Part shown: in pieces, positions 46,246 to 55,218 of the stretch
Layout of the letters: each line of letters starts with the position of its first letter
Position numbering within the stretch: position 1 is the first letter of the stretch
NCBI GenBank assembly: GCA_030602245.1
Contig: JAUWAC010000007.1
Coordinates: forward strand, 32,616 to 96,615
Direction of reading: 5' to 3'
DNA: 64,000 nucleotides
Origin: Marinobacterium sp.
GTDB lineage: Bacteria > Pseudomonadota > Gammaproteobacteria > Pseudomonadales > Balneatricaceae
Translations under genes and position numbers: made by a program
Notes under the pieces: generated by a model
Told to the model about the DNA's origin: nothing
The model's database searches: none
The model's input: only the letters and a program-made list of their open reading frames with translations

Positions 46246-49029
46246 TCAGGCGAACGGACCGGGCTTGCCGACGGCAAACCCCTGCAGGTAGTCGACGCCC
46301 AATGCCCGCAGGGTGTCGGCGATCTCATCGCTGGAGACGAATTCGGCGATGACCCGGGCGCCGATCTTGTGCGCCAGATCGATGATGCTTTCGGTCACCA
46401 GCAGGCTGTTTTTGTCGGTCAGGATGCCGGAGATGATCGAACCGTCGATCTTGATGAACTCCGGCTGCAGCTCGACCAGATAGGAGAAGTTCGAGTAGCC
46501 GCTGCCGAAGTCGTCGATGGCGATTGCGGCGTCATAGGCGCGAATCGAGCGGATAAATGCCTTCACCTCTTCATAGTCCTTCAGTGACTCGCCTTCGGTA
46601 ATTTCGAAGATCAGGTTGCTGCCACCATGCTGGCGCAGCTCGCCGAGAATGAAATCCCGTGTCTCCCGGTTATCGATATCCTCCGCCGACAGGTTGATCG
46701 AGATATGGCAGCCGTGTTTCGCCGCCGTCGCGATCGCACGGCGTACGACCTGACGGGTGATGCTCGGGTAGTATTTGGTGTGCTTGATAATGTCGAGGAA
46801 GTGATAGGGCGAGACGATGCGGCCGTTGCGATCGACCAGACGCAGCAGCGATTCATACTTGCGAACCGATGAGCCATATGCCGGTGCGATCAGCTGGTAG
46901 TGGCTGATAAGGCGTCCTTCCGCCAGCGCCGCCTTGATCTCACGGATCCAGTACAGGTTGTTGAGGTGGATTTCGTCCTGCTCGCTGTAGGTCAGCACCG
47001 AATCGTGGATCTTCTGCTGCTTGGCTTTCTGCAGCGCCGTTTCCGCCAGCGCCATCAGGTGCTGGCACCCCTCGGCCATGCCGAAGTAGAGCTCGGCATC
47101 GATCACTTCATCGTCCAGCTGCAGCGGCTGGCGGTTCAGCGCCCGGTCGGCCGCGAGCAAGTGCTGCTCCAGCGTCGCCTTGTCCATGCCCGCCGGCGGT
47201 AGAAAGCCGAAGCCGGCGCCGTACAGGCGGTAGACGCGGATGCCGCTGGCCAGCAGCTGCTGGCGCAGGCGCTCGGCCAGATCGGCGATCAGGCGGTCGC
47301 CGGTGGCGATGCCGTAGTAGTCGTTGATCAATTTAAAACTGGCCACATCGGCCAGCGCCAGTACGGTGCTCTGTTCGCGCTCGATATCCTCGAGCAGGCG
47401 GGTGCGGCTGGGCAGTCCGGTGAGCTTGTCGGTCAGCTGTGCGGCGATGCGCTCCTCGTTGAGCAGAATGCTGGTGATATCGTCGCGGATGCCGATGTAT
47501 TCGGTGATTTCGCCCTGGGCATCCAGAATCGGCAGGATGGTGCTGTGGACGTAGTAGTAGCCGCCATCTTTCTTGCGATTCTTGATCGTACCGGTCCAGA
47601 TCTGCTTGTTGGAGATCGTCTTCCACATCTCGTCGAACAGCGAGGCGGGCATGTCCGGATGGCGCAGAATACGGTGTGTCTTGCCGATCACTTCGTCCGC
47701 CCGGTAACCGCTGATCTCCTCGAACAGCGCGTTGACGTAGGTGATGCGCCCGGCTTTGTCGGTTTTGGACACGGTCGAGGTCTGATCCAGCGCATACTTG
47801 TACTGCTCGAACAGCTCCAGCGACTGGCTCAGCTCGCGGGCGGTCACGTTGGACAGATGGGTCAGGGAGCGCAGTGTCGATGCGTGTGGTGGCAGCGCGG
47901 GTTGCGGCTGCGGCTGATCGTCGCGAATCCGGTCCTGTTCCGACAGCGTGACCAGCGTCGTCGTGATATTGAGCAGGCGATTATCACCCGGCATGTGAAA
48001 ATATTCGCCATAGGTGAAAAAGCCGGCACAGGGGCCGGCCGCCGCAAGGGATGCAATTTCCGACGCGATGTTGCTTTTCAGAAACGCCCGCCGCGCGGTG
48101 CAGGAGTAGATATACATCGCCTCGATCGGCGTGGTGCGGGCAAGATCGGCCGCAGTGTCGGCGGCGCTGGTGAGGATAGTGTCGATATCGGCGACGCCGA
48201 AGCGTACCGACTGGCCCTCGATAAACTCGCCGGCGTAGATCAGGCCGCCGTCTGCGGTGGCACCGACCGGCGAACGTGCCACCGGTTGGCCACCGCTTTC
48301 GCCGAGCAGCGGGAATTCCATCAGACTCTCGGGCACCTTGTCGGCGACCTCGTTGCCGAGGTAGTAGCGGTAGAGATCGAGAATCGGCGTGTCGTTGAGT
48401 TCGTAAATGATGTTGCCGTCGTTGCGGGTGACGCGCATCTCGATGCCGATCGGGGTCCAGTTCAGCACCTGCCGGTTGTGCACCTGCAGCTGCTCGCCGC
48501 GCAGGACTGCCAGCACCAGCCCGCGGTCGTGGATCTCGCCGTTGAGAATGACGAAGGTATCGCGGAAGCGGGCATTGTCACCGGCGTTGCCACCGGCGAT
48601 GCAGACATCCGGTGCCCCCTGTGACAGGCCGTGCAGGAAGCGCTCCGGGTTTTCCCGCAGGGTGTTGCCAAAGCCAAGCACCAGCCGGGCGTCGGAGCCG
48701 GCCAGCTCGCGGCCTATGGCGTTGCCGTTGGCAAAGGAGAGATCGTCGATATACAGGGTGTCGATGCGGGTGTGGTCGAAGGTGGAGAACGAGAGCAGGA
48801 TACGGCCGTCGGTGATGGTGGGGCCACACACCTCGCCGCTGGTGGAGGCGCCGACCATGGCGAACCCGGGCAACTGCCGGCTCAGCTGCGCGAGCAGCGG
48901 CCGCAGCCTGTCGTGCTCGGTGACGCCGGTGAAGATCTGCAACAGGCCGCGGCGCTGGCCGAGCCGGTGCTGCTCGATGAAGGCATCGAGCTGCGCACGG
49001 TCCTGATACAGATGGTTGGCGAGTTCCAT
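46246..49029 (-). CDS. FIST-PAS-GGDEF-EAL cyclic-di-GMP signalling protein
   Basis: A 927-residue cytoplasmic protein. Residues 1-370 form FIST_N and FIST_C sensory domains (GASTSGEVCG, GGNAGDN, FFTYGEYFH). A PAS domain at about 410-525 carries Aer-like GKTHRILRHPDMP. GGDEF follows at about 530-690 with the active loop degraded to YGAGFGF. EAL lies from about 705 with KYESLLRL, INLSAEDI, FEITEGE, IDDFGSGYSNF, IKIDGSI, IAEFV and YLQGFAVGKP, so phosphodiesterase residues look complete. FIST domains are proposed to bind amino acids or similar small ligands. The predicted output is c-di-GMP breakdown, with GGDEF acting at most as a GTP sensor. Confidence 0.88.
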   Translation of the reverse strand: MELANHLYQDRAQLDAFIEQHRLGQRRGLLQIFTGVTEHDRLRPLLAQLSRQLPGFAMVGASTSGEVCGPTITDGRILLSFSTFDHTRIDTLYIDDLSFANGNAIGRELAGSDARLVLGFGNTLRENPERFLHGLSQGAPDVCIAGGNAGDNARFRDTFVILNGEIHDRGLVLAVLRGEQLQVHNRQVLNWTPIGIEMRVTRNDGNIIYELNDTPILDLYRYYLGNEVADKVPESLMEFPLLGESGGQPVARSPVGATADGGLIYAGEFIEGQSVRFGVADIDTILTSAADTAADLARTTPIEAMYIYSCTARRAFLKSNIASEIASLAAAGPCAGFFTYGEYFHMPGDNRLLNITTTLVTLSEQDRIRDDQPQPQPALPPHASTLRSLTHLSNVTARELSQSLELFEQYKYALDQTSTVSKTDKAGRITYVNALFEEISGYRADEVIGKTHRILRHPDMPASLFDEMWKTISNKQIWTGTIKNRKKDGGYYYVHSTILPILDAQGEITEYIGIRDDITSILLNEERIAAQLTDKLTGLPSRTRLLEDIEREQSTVLALADVASFKLINDYYGIATGDRLIADLAERLRQQLLASGIRVYRLYGAGFGFLPPAGMDKATLEQHLLAADRALNRQPLQLDDEVIDAELYFGMAEGCQHLMALAETALQKAKQQKIHDSVLTYSEQDEIHLNNLYWIREIKAALAEGRLISHYQLIAPAYGSSVRKYESLLRLVDRNGRIVSPYHFLDIIKHTKYYPSITRQVVRRAIATAAKHGCHISINLSAEDIDNRETRDFILGELRQHGGSNLIFEITEGESLKDYEEVKAFIRSIRAYDAAIAIDDFGSGYSNFSYLVELQPEFIKIDGSIISGILTDKNSLLVTESIIDLAHKIGARVIAEFVSSDEIADTLRALGVDYLQGFAVGKPGPFA

Positions 49030-49080
49030 GGGTTCTACCTTATGCCGCGTGGGACGGGTAAGCCCCGCGCACCGAGAATC

Positions 49081-49099
49081 CCGTTATAAGGGATAACGG
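49081..49099. promoter_or_regulatory. 7-bp inverted repeat upstream of the FIST gene
   Basis: CCGTTAT (49081-49087) and ATAACGG (49093-49099) are perfect inverted copies around AAGGG. The site lies about 50 bases before the FIST-protein start in the 212-base divergent gap to the efflux operon. It could be an operator or a short hairpin. No regulator is known; the remainder of the gap holds no ORF. Confidence 0.35.
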
Positions 49100-49241
49100 T
49101 AGCGTCTGCAATTGACCCTGTATTCATTCAGGTTATTCAGGCGCTTGCGCCAAAACGGTGGTCTTGTCATCGAGGCCGGAGGATACTCTCGTAACAGCTC
49201 AGGATGGATCTGGCTGGGGTGGACAGGAAGGCGACAAGAGT

Positions 49242-50108
49242 ATGAGCAAACGGATCATCTGGGGACTGCTCGGCACACTGCTGCTGGCCGGGTGCAGCGA
49301 GCAAAGCGGCCATGCGCCCGCCAGCGGGGCACGGGAGGCGCGTGGCCATCTGGTGGAAACCGTGGTGGTGACACCGCGTCACGTCGCGCTGGAACGCAGC
49401 CGCACCGGCACCCTGCGCGTGTTGCGCGAGGTGGAGATTCACAGTCAGGAGGCCGGTCGTATCGCCGAGCTGCCCGGTTATCCCGGTGATCGGGTCGAGG
49501 CCGGCGAGCTGCTGGTGCGGCTTGACGATCAGCTGCTGCGGGCGGAGCTGGCCCGGGCCCGGGCCGCGCTGCGCGAAGCGCAGCAGAATCTGGCACGCCT
49601 GCGCGAGCTGGCGCAGCGTCAGCTGGTGTCGCGTGAAGAACTGTTGCGCCGCGAAACCGAGGCCGATGTGGCGCGGGCCGATGTCACGCTGCTGGAAACC
49701 CGGCTGTCCTACACCCGTATCGACGCACCCTTTGCCGGCGTGATTACCGAGCGGCTCAGCGAGCCGGGCAACGTCGCCGAGCGTTACGATCATCTGCTGA
49801 CGCTGGCCGATCCTTCGGTACTGGTGGTGGATGTCAGCCTGTCGGAGCTGGTGCTGGCGCAGATCAGTGTCGGCGATCCGGTTGCCGTGGTGATCGATGC
49901 GCTCGGGGCGGAGCCGCGCCCGGCGGTGGTCAGCCGCATCTATCCACAGGTCGACCCGATCACTCGGCGCGGGCAGTTGGAGATCCGGCTGGAGCCGGTG
50001 CCGCAGGGGGCGCGTGCCGGTCAGCTGGTGCGGGTGCAGCTGGAAACCGCCGCCCGCGAGCGTTTGCTGGTGCCGTTCAGTGCCCTGCGCTATGACCCGG
50101 TGCGCGAC
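49242..50108 (+). pseudogene. RND efflux membrane-fusion lipoprotein, 5' part (interrupted by IS)
   Basis: The first 289 codons of an HlyD/AcrA-type periplasmic adaptor. It starts MSKRIIWGLLGTLLLAGC with a lipobox, then a biotinyl-lipoyl-like segment (EVEIHSQEAGRIAEL, GDRVEAGELLVRLDD), a coiled-coil hairpin near 95-135 and the barrel (IDAPFAGVITERLSEPGNV). Coding is cut after GAC at 50106-50108 by an IS200/IS605 element; the frame then runs into IS sequence and stops at 50336. The missing C-terminal 66 codons lie at 51875-52075. ATG 49242 follows a weak GACAAGAG site. As it stands, the membrane-proximal domain is replaced by unrelated residues, so function is doubtful. Confidence 0.88.
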
Positions 50109-50111
50109 AAG

Positions 50112-50131
50112 CCCCGCCGTTCAGGGCGGGG
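50112..50131. repeat. Left-end subterminal hairpin of the IS element
   Basis: CCCCGCC (50112-50118) pairs with GGCGGGG (50125-50131), loop GTTCAG. Single-stranded hairpins just inside each end are what the Y1 transposase of this family recognises. Its place three bases from the inferred left end fits. Confidence 0.7.
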
Positions 50132-50172
50132 AAGGATAGCGCGGACGGCGCAGCCGTCCTTGTCTTTGGGTT

Positions 50173-50586
50173 TCAGTGTGGGGTTTGCTGCTGCTCGATG
50201 TACTGGCGCACGATGGAAATCGGCGCGCCGCCGCAGCTTGAAGCGAAATAGGACGGCGACCACAGCACGCCTTTCCAGTAGCGCTTCTGGATGTCGGGCC
50301 GTTCCTTCCGCAGCAGGCGACTGGAGACGCCTTTGAGGCTGTTCACGAGCTTGGAGACAGCCACCTTGGGCGGGTATTCCACAAGCAGGTGAACGTGATC
50401 GTCCTCGCCGTCCATCTCGATCAGTTGCGCCTCGAAGTCGGCGCAGACCTTGGCGAAGATCGTGCGCAGCCGGTTGATAGCGTCACCATCGAATACCCTG
50501 CGGCGATATTTCGCTACAAAGACCAAATGGACATGCATCTTAAAAACGCAGTGTCGTCCATGCCTAATATCGTTGTCGTCGCTCAT
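50173..50586 (-). CDS. tnpA: IS200/IS605 family Y1 transposase TnpA
   Basis: A 137-residue HUH-type single-strand transposase. HVHLVFVAKYRRR opens the Y1 domain, DHVHLLVEYPP near residue 60 is the His-hydrophobic-His metal motif, and the catalytic tyrosine lies in RQYIEQQ near the end. YFASSCGGAP precedes it, as in other family members. It excises and inserts the element as single-stranded circle intermediates. ATG 50586 lies 21 bases from the tnpB start on the opposite strand. All key residues are present, so it looks active. Confidence 0.93.
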   Translation of the reverse strand: MSDDNDIRHGRHCVFKMHVHLVFVAKYRRRVFDGDAINRLRTIFAKVCADFEAQLIEMDGEDDHVHLLVEYPPKVAVSKLVNSLKGVSSRLLRKERPDIQKRYWKGVLWSPSYFASSCGGAPISIVRQYIEQQQTPH

Positions 50587-50607
50587 AGGCCAAATTATAA
50601 TATCCGC

Positions 50608-51831
50608 ATGCAACGCCTCCAAGCCTTCAAATACGAACTGCGACCAGACGGCCAGCAAGAGCGGCAAATGCGCCGCTTCGCCGGTTCGTGCCGGTTCGTC
50701 TACAACAAGGGGCTGGCGTTGCAGAAAGAGCGCTACGAGCGCGGAGAGAAGAAGCTGGGCTACGCCGGGCTGTGCAAGCTGCTCACCGAGTGGCGCAACA
50801 GCGCGGAAACGGCTTGGCTGGCCGATGCGCCGGTCCATCCCTTGCAACAGGCGCTCAAGGATTTGGAGCGGGCCTACAGCAACTTCTTCGCCAAGCGGGC
50901 CGACTTTCCACGTTTCAAGAAGAAAGGCCAGCGCGACAGCTTCCGCTACCCCGACCCGAAGCAGATCAAGCTCGATCAGGGCAACAGTCGCATCTTCCTG
51001 CCCAAGCTGGGATGGCTGCGCTACCGCAATAGTCGCGAGGTGCTGGGTACAGTCAGAAATGTCACCGTGAGCCAGTCTTGCGGCAAGTGGTTCGTAAGCA
51101 TCCAGACCGAGCGCGAAGTTGAGCAGCCCGTGCCGCAGGCCACCACAGCAGTGGGTATCGACATGGGCGTGATCCGCTTCGCCACACTCTCGGACGGCAC
51201 GTTCTACGCGCCGCTCAACAGCTTCAAGCGGCATGAAACGGCCCTGCGCAAAGCGCAGCAGGCCATGAGCCGCAAAACCAAATTCAGCAACAACTGGAAG
51301 AAGGCGAAAGCCCGAGTCCAGCGCATTCACTCCCGTATCGGCAACGCCCGCCGCGACTTCCTGCACAAGACCTCGACCGCGATCAGCCAAAACCACGCGA
51401 TGGTGTGTATCGAGGATTTGCAGGTACGGAACATATCAAGGTCAGCGGCAGGTACTACCGAACAACCGGGACGAAACGTTCGGGCCAAGTCCGGCCTGAA
51501 CAAGTCCATCCTCGATCAAGGCTGGTTCGAGTTCCGCCGCCAACTGGATTACAAGCTGGCGTGGCAAGGCGGCTGGCTGGTTGCAGTGCCGCCACAGAAC
51601 ACGAGCCGTTCCTGTCCGTGCTGCGGCCATGTGTCTGCCGACAACCGGCAGACGCAAGCCCGATTTGCATGTGTGGAATGTGGCTTCGAGGAAAACGCCG
51701 ATGTGGTCGGCGCGATCAATGTGCTAAGGGCGGGACACGCCCGGTTCGCCTGTGAAGTGAGCGATGCAGTAGGGTCGCCAGCAGCAGGAACCCACCGAAG
51801 CGACTCAGGGGCGGCTCAATGCCACCCCTGA
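50608..51831 (+). CDS. tnpB: RNA-guided endonuclease TnpB of the IS element
   Basis: A 407-residue TnpB/OrfB protein. It has an N-terminal helix-turn-helix region (LRPDGQQERQMRRFAGSCRFVYNKGL), then a split RuvC domain with Asp in VGIDMGVIRF near 184, Glu in CIEDLQVRN near 268 and Asp in ENADVVGAINVLRAG near 370. A zinc ribbon CPCCGH / CVECGF lies between the last two. The RuvC triad and four Cys are intact, so nuclease activity is plausible. TnpB proteins are ancestors of Cas12 and cut DNA matching a guide read from the element's right flank, next to a short motif shared with the left flank. The C-terminal tail overlaps the predicted guide RNA. Confidence 0.94.
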   Translation: MQRLQAFKYELRPDGQQERQMRRFAGSCRFVYNKGLALQKERYERGEKKLGYAGLCKLLTEWRNSAETAWLADAPVHPLQQALKDLERAYSNFFAKRADFPRFKKKGQRDSFRYPDPKQIKLDQGNSRIFLPKLGWLRYRNSREVLGTVRNVTVSQSCGKWFVSIQTEREVEQPVPQATTAVGIDMGVIRFATLSDGTFYAPLNSFKRHETALRKAQQAMSRKTKFSNNWKKAKARVQRIHSRIGNARRDFLHKTSTAISQNHAMVCIEDLQVRNISRSAAGTTEQPGRNVRAKSGLNKSILDQGWFEFRRQLDYKLAWQGGWLVAVPPQNTSRSCPCCGHVSADNRQTQARFACVECGFEENADVVGAINVLRAGHARFACEVSDAVGSPAAGTHRSDSGAAQCHP

Positions 51832-51874
51832 GCGCCGTAGGAATCTCCGGCCTTCAGGCCGGGGAGGATGTCAA
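51700..51874 (+). ncRNA. Predicted right-end omega RNA (reRNA) of TnpB
   Basis: In this family the guide RNA comes from the tnpB 3' end and the right end. Here a strong hairpin CTCAGGGGCGGC / GCCACCCCTGAG lies at 51804-51832 and a second TCTCCGGCC / GGCCGGGGA at 51844-51865. The scaffold would end at 51874 and the guide would be the bases from 51875 onward, which belong to the disrupted membrane-fusion gene. The 5' limit of about 51700 is a guess. Evidence is family knowledge plus visible hairpins. Confidence 0.55.
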
Positions 51875-52075
51875 GAGGGCCCGTTCCTCTACGTCGTCAA
51901 TGCGGACAGCCGGATCGAGCGACGTGCCGTGGTCACCGGCAGTCGGCTGGCCGATACGATCGAGGTGCTCGAGGGGCTGACCGCAGGGGAACGGGTGGTC
52001 ACGCGTGGCTTCCTCGGGCTGGCGCCGGGCAAGCAGGTTGAAGAGGTCAGTCTGGTCGGGGGTGGCGGCGCATGA
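51875..52075 (+). pseudogene. RND efflux membrane-fusion protein, 3' part (after IS)
   Basis: Bases 51875-52072 encode EGPFLYVVNADSR, then RRAVVTGSRLADTIEVLEGLTAGERVVTRGF and a Gly-rich end, the membrane-proximal domain of AcrA-like adaptors. The frame has no start of its own near the IS and fits exactly onto the 5' part to give 355 residues. The TGA at 52073-52075 overlaps the next ATG, so in the intact operon adaptor and pump were translationally coupled. Confidence 0.88.
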
Positions 52076-55000
52076 GCAATGACACTCCGACACCGCTGCG
52101 CCACGGGGGTGGCCTGGCCGGCTGGTCGATCCGCCATCCGGTCGGGGTGACGATGATCGCGCTGGCGGTCATTGTGCTCGGCCTGTTTGCGCTTGGGCGG
52201 CTGTCGGTGGATCTGCTGCCGCATCTGATCTACCCCGAGATCCGCGTGCGCATCAGTGACAGCGGCGTGCCGGCCCGGGTCATGGAGGATCGTGTCACCA
52301 AGGTGCTCGAGGAGCAGCTGGCGATCACCGAGGATGCGATCTCGCTCCAGTCCGAAACCAGTCAGGGGCGCTCCGAGGTGGATCTGGCGTTCCCGTACGG
52401 CAAGGACATCGATATCGCGCTGCGTGATGCCAGCACGCGGCTCGACCGCGCCCGCCGCCAGTTGCCCGATAGCATCGATAATCCCGTCATCTACAAGCTG
52501 GACCCGGCCCAGATTCCGGCGCTGGAGTTCGCCATCAGTTCGCCGTTGCGCGATCCGGTTGAGCTGCGCAGCTGGACCGAGGACACGCTGGCAAAATGGT
52601 TCGTCAACCTGCCCGGCGTGGCGGCGGCCGAAGTCGGGGGCGGGCTGGTGCGCGAGATTCAGGTGTTGCCGGATCAGCAGCGTCTGGCCGGTCTCGGGCT
52701 GGAGATGCAGGATCTGATCGACGCGATCGAACGCGGCAACCGGCAGGATCCGGCAGGACGGTTGCGGATGAACCGACAGGAGCTGGCCGGGCAGATCAGT
52801 GGGCGCTTTGACAGCGTCGAGGCGCTGGCACAGCTGCCGCTGCGCCTCGATGACGGCACCACGGTGGCGCTGGCGGAGGTGGCGCAGGTGCTGGATACCC
52901 ATCAGGAGGAGCGCATCCGCATCCGCGCCGATGGACGCCCCGCCGTGCAGCTGTCGATCCAGAAGCAGCCGACCGCCAACACGGTGGCGGTGGCCGATGC
53001 GGTACAGGCGCAGCTGGCGTGGCTGCGCGCGAACAATCAGCTGCCGGCGGATATCGAGATTACGCCGGTGTCGGATCAGTCGGTGTTCGTGCGTCAGGCG
53101 CTGAACAACTCGGCGCTGGCGGTGGTCAGCGGTGCGCTGTTGTCGATGGCGGTGGTCTACCTGTTTCTCGGCAACCTGCGGCGGACGCTGATTATCGGCA
53201 GTGCGATCCCGATTGCGGTGATGGTGACCTTCGTCCTGATGGGGTTCGGCGGCCTGACGCTGAACATCATGACGCTGGGAGGGCTCGCGCTCGGCGTCGG
53301 CATGCTGGTGGACAACACCATCGTCATGCTGGAAAACATCTACCGGCATCAGCGCCAGGGCGAAGACAGCGGGCGTGATGCCGCGGTGGCGGCGGCCGAG
53401 GTCAACTCGGCGATCGTGGCGTCGACCACGACCAACCTGGCGGCGGTGCTGCCATTTCTGTTTATCGGCGGCCTGATCGGGCTGCTGTTCCGCGAGCTGA
53501 TTTTCACCATCTCGGCGGCGATTCTGGCGTCGATGGTGATCGCGCTGACGCTGGTGCCGGCGCTGGCCGCGCGCGTGCATGCGGTCAGTGATAGCCCGGT
53601 ACGGCGTCTGATCGACGGGCTGATGGTGTGGCTCGGCCGCGGCTATGAACGGCTTATCCGCCGGCTGCTGCGACGGCGCGTGCTGGTCGTGATGGCGTTT
53701 CTGCTCGCGCTTGGCGCGGCGCTGCCCACCTTCCTCAGCGGCAAACAGCAGTTTTTGCCGCCGCTCGACAATGGCGAGATCTACATGCGTATCACCGCCG
53801 ATCCGGGCATCCGGCTGAACGAGCTGGACGCGCAGGTGTCGCGTATCGAGGCGCTGGTCAGCGCGCAGCCCGAGACCCGCTCGGTGTTCACCATCGCCGG
53901 CGGTTCCGTGTTCGGCAGCTCGTCGCGGGAGATCGCCAACCGCGCCACGCTGCGCATCCAGCTGCTGCCGCTGTCGCAACGTGCAATCAGCTCCGGGCAG
54001 TGGATCCGCCGCCTCGATGGCGAGATCCGGGCGTTGAAAATCCCGGGGCTGCAGGTGCGCATGCGCCAGCGGGGAATTCGTGGTTTGCGCACCAGTGGCG
54101 GCGATGACGATATCAGCCTGCGCCTGCAGGGGCCGGATCTGGAACAGCTCGATACGCTGGCGCAGCAGGTGGTGACGCGGCTGGGCGACGTCGAGGGGCT
54201 GCGCAACCTGACCTGGTCCAGCGAAGAGGTGCAGCAGGAGCTGTCGATCCGGATCGACCGTGAGCGTGCCGCGGCCCTCGGCTTCGAGGTTGAAGATTTG
54301 TCCGATGCACTGGCCATCGCGCTGGAGGGGCGGGTCATCACCGATTTCATCGAGGGTGACAGCAGCTATGACGTGCGCCTGCGACTGCCGCGCGAGGCGG
54401 CGTCGACGCCGCAGGATCTGGAATCGATCCTGTTGTTCCCCAGCCGCGACGGCCGGGCGCCGGTCTATCTCGGCAGCGTCGCCGAGCTGAGCCTGATGCG
54501 CACGCCGGCGCAGATTCTGCGTGACCGGCAGATGCGCATCGTCGAGATCAGCGCGACGCTGGCCGAAGGCGCGACCCTGGGCGGTGTGTTCGAACGGATT
54601 CAGGCGGCAACGGCAACGCTGGCGCTGCCCGACGGTTACACGCTGTATGACGGTGGCGGGCTCGAGACGCTGCAGGAGGGGCAGCAGACCAGCCGCATCC
54701 TGCTCGCGCTGGCGCTGTTCCTGGTGTTTGTGGTGCTGGCGGTGCAATACGAGTCGCTGCGCAACCCGCTGGTGATCATGACCAGTGTGCCGTTCGGTCT
54801 GATCGGGGTCGCCCTTGGCATCGAATGGCTGGGGCTGCCACTGTCGATGCCGGTCTGGCTCGGCCTGATCATGCTGGCCGGTATCGTCGTCAACAATGCG
54901 ATCGTGCTGGTGGAGTATATCGAGCTGGCGCGGGATCGCGGGCTGGCGCTGCCGGATGCGATCGCCGAGGCGGCGCGGCTGCGGCTGCGCCCGATCCTGA

Positions 55001-55218
55001 TGACCACGCTGACGACGGTGGTGGGCATGCTGCCGTTGGCGGTCGGGTTTGGCGAAGGTGCCGAGATGCTGCAGCCGCTGGCCGTGACGATCGTCTGCGG
55101 GCTCAGTTTCTCGATGCTGGTGGTGTTGCTGCTGGTGCCGGTCAACTATTCACTGCTGACCCGCGCGGATGCGGTCGATCGACTCCCTGCGTCGGGCGCA
55201 GAAAGGGCGTCGGGATAA
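52072..55218 (+). CDS. RND superfamily efflux transporter
   Basis: A 1048-residue inner-membrane pump of the AcrB/HAE type: twelve predicted helices, two large periplasmic loops, and internal duplication. It begins with WSIRHPVGVTMIALAVIVLGLFAL, and TM4 has GMLVDNTIVMLENIYRH, where the second Asp of the usual DD pair is Asn, as in several AcrB-like subfamilies. The second half has LAGIVVNNAIVLVEYIE. It would export hydrophobic compounds or lipids in a tripartite complex. The matching adaptor gene directly upstream is broken by an IS, and no outer-membrane factor is nearby. The substrate is unknown. Confidence 0.92.
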   Translation: MSNDTPTPLRHGGGLAGWSIRHPVGVTMIALAVIVLGLFALGRLSVDLLPHLIYPEIRVRISDSGVPARVMEDRVTKVLEEQLAITEDAISLQSETSQGRSEVDLAFPYGKDIDIALRDASTRLDRARRQLPDSIDNPVIYKLDPAQIPALEFAISSPLRDPVELRSWTEDTLAKWFVNLPGVAAAEVGGGLVREIQVLPDQQRLAGLGLEMQDLIDAIERGNRQDPAGRLRMNRQELAGQISGRFDSVEALAQLPLRLDDGTTVALAEVAQVLDTHQEERIRIRADGRPAVQLSIQKQPTANTVAVADAVQAQLAWLRANNQLPADIEITPVSDQSVFVRQALNNSALAVVSGALLSMAVVYLFLGNLRRTLIIGSAIPIAVMVTFVLMGFGGLTLNIMTLGGLALGVGMLVDNTIVMLENIYRHQRQGEDSGRDAAVAAAEVNSAIVASTTTNLAAVLPFLFIGGLIGLLFRELIFTISAAILASMVIALTLVPALAARVHAVSDSPVRRLIDGLMVWLGRGYERLIRRLLRRRVLVVMAFLLALGAALPTFLSGKQQFLPPLDNGEIYMRITADPGIRLNELDAQVSRIEALVSAQPETRSVFTIAGGSVFGSSSREIANRATLRIQLLPLSQRAISSGQWIRRLDGEIRALKIPGLQVRMRQRGIRGLRTSGGDDDISLRLQGPDLEQLDTLAQQVVTRLGDVEGLRNLTWSSEEVQQELSIRIDRERAAALGFEVEDLSDALAIALEGRVITDFIEGDSSYDVRLRLPREAASTPQDLESILLFPSRDGRAPVYLGSVAELSLMRTPAQILRDRQMRIVEISATLAEGATLGGVFERIQAATATLALPDGYTLYDGGGLETLQEGQQTSRILLALALFLVFVVLAVQYESLRNPLVIMTSVPFGLIGVALGIEWLGLPLSMPVWLGLIMLAGIVVNNAIVLVEYIELARDRGLALPDAIAEAARLRLRPILMTTLTTVVGMLPLAVGFGEGAEMLQPLAVTIVCGLSFSMLVVLLLVPVNYSLLTRADAVDRLPASGAERASG

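Larger units (their letters stand above)
50109..51874 (+). mobile_element. IS200/IS605-family insertion sequence with tnpA and tnpB
   Basis: A 1766-base element with divergent tnpA (minus) and tnpB (plus) and no terminal inverted repeats or target duplication. The left end has a hairpin CCCCGCC / GGCGGGG at 50112-50131. The right end has hairpins at 51804-51832 and 51844-51865 and finishes in TCAA, the same right-cleavage tetranucleotide as IS608. Ends were placed by requiring the flanking gene to rejoin in frame: GAC at 50106-50108 joins GAG at 51875-51877 and gives VRDEGPFLYVV. A shift of one or two bases at either side cannot be excluded. Confidence 0.85.

Noticed and set aside
51889..54747. 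A 952-residue open frame on the minus strand opposite the RND pump gene
   Set aside because: Its composition (His, Gln and Arg-rich, no domain) is the mirror of a GC-rich coding strand. The plus-strand frame is a clear RND transporter.
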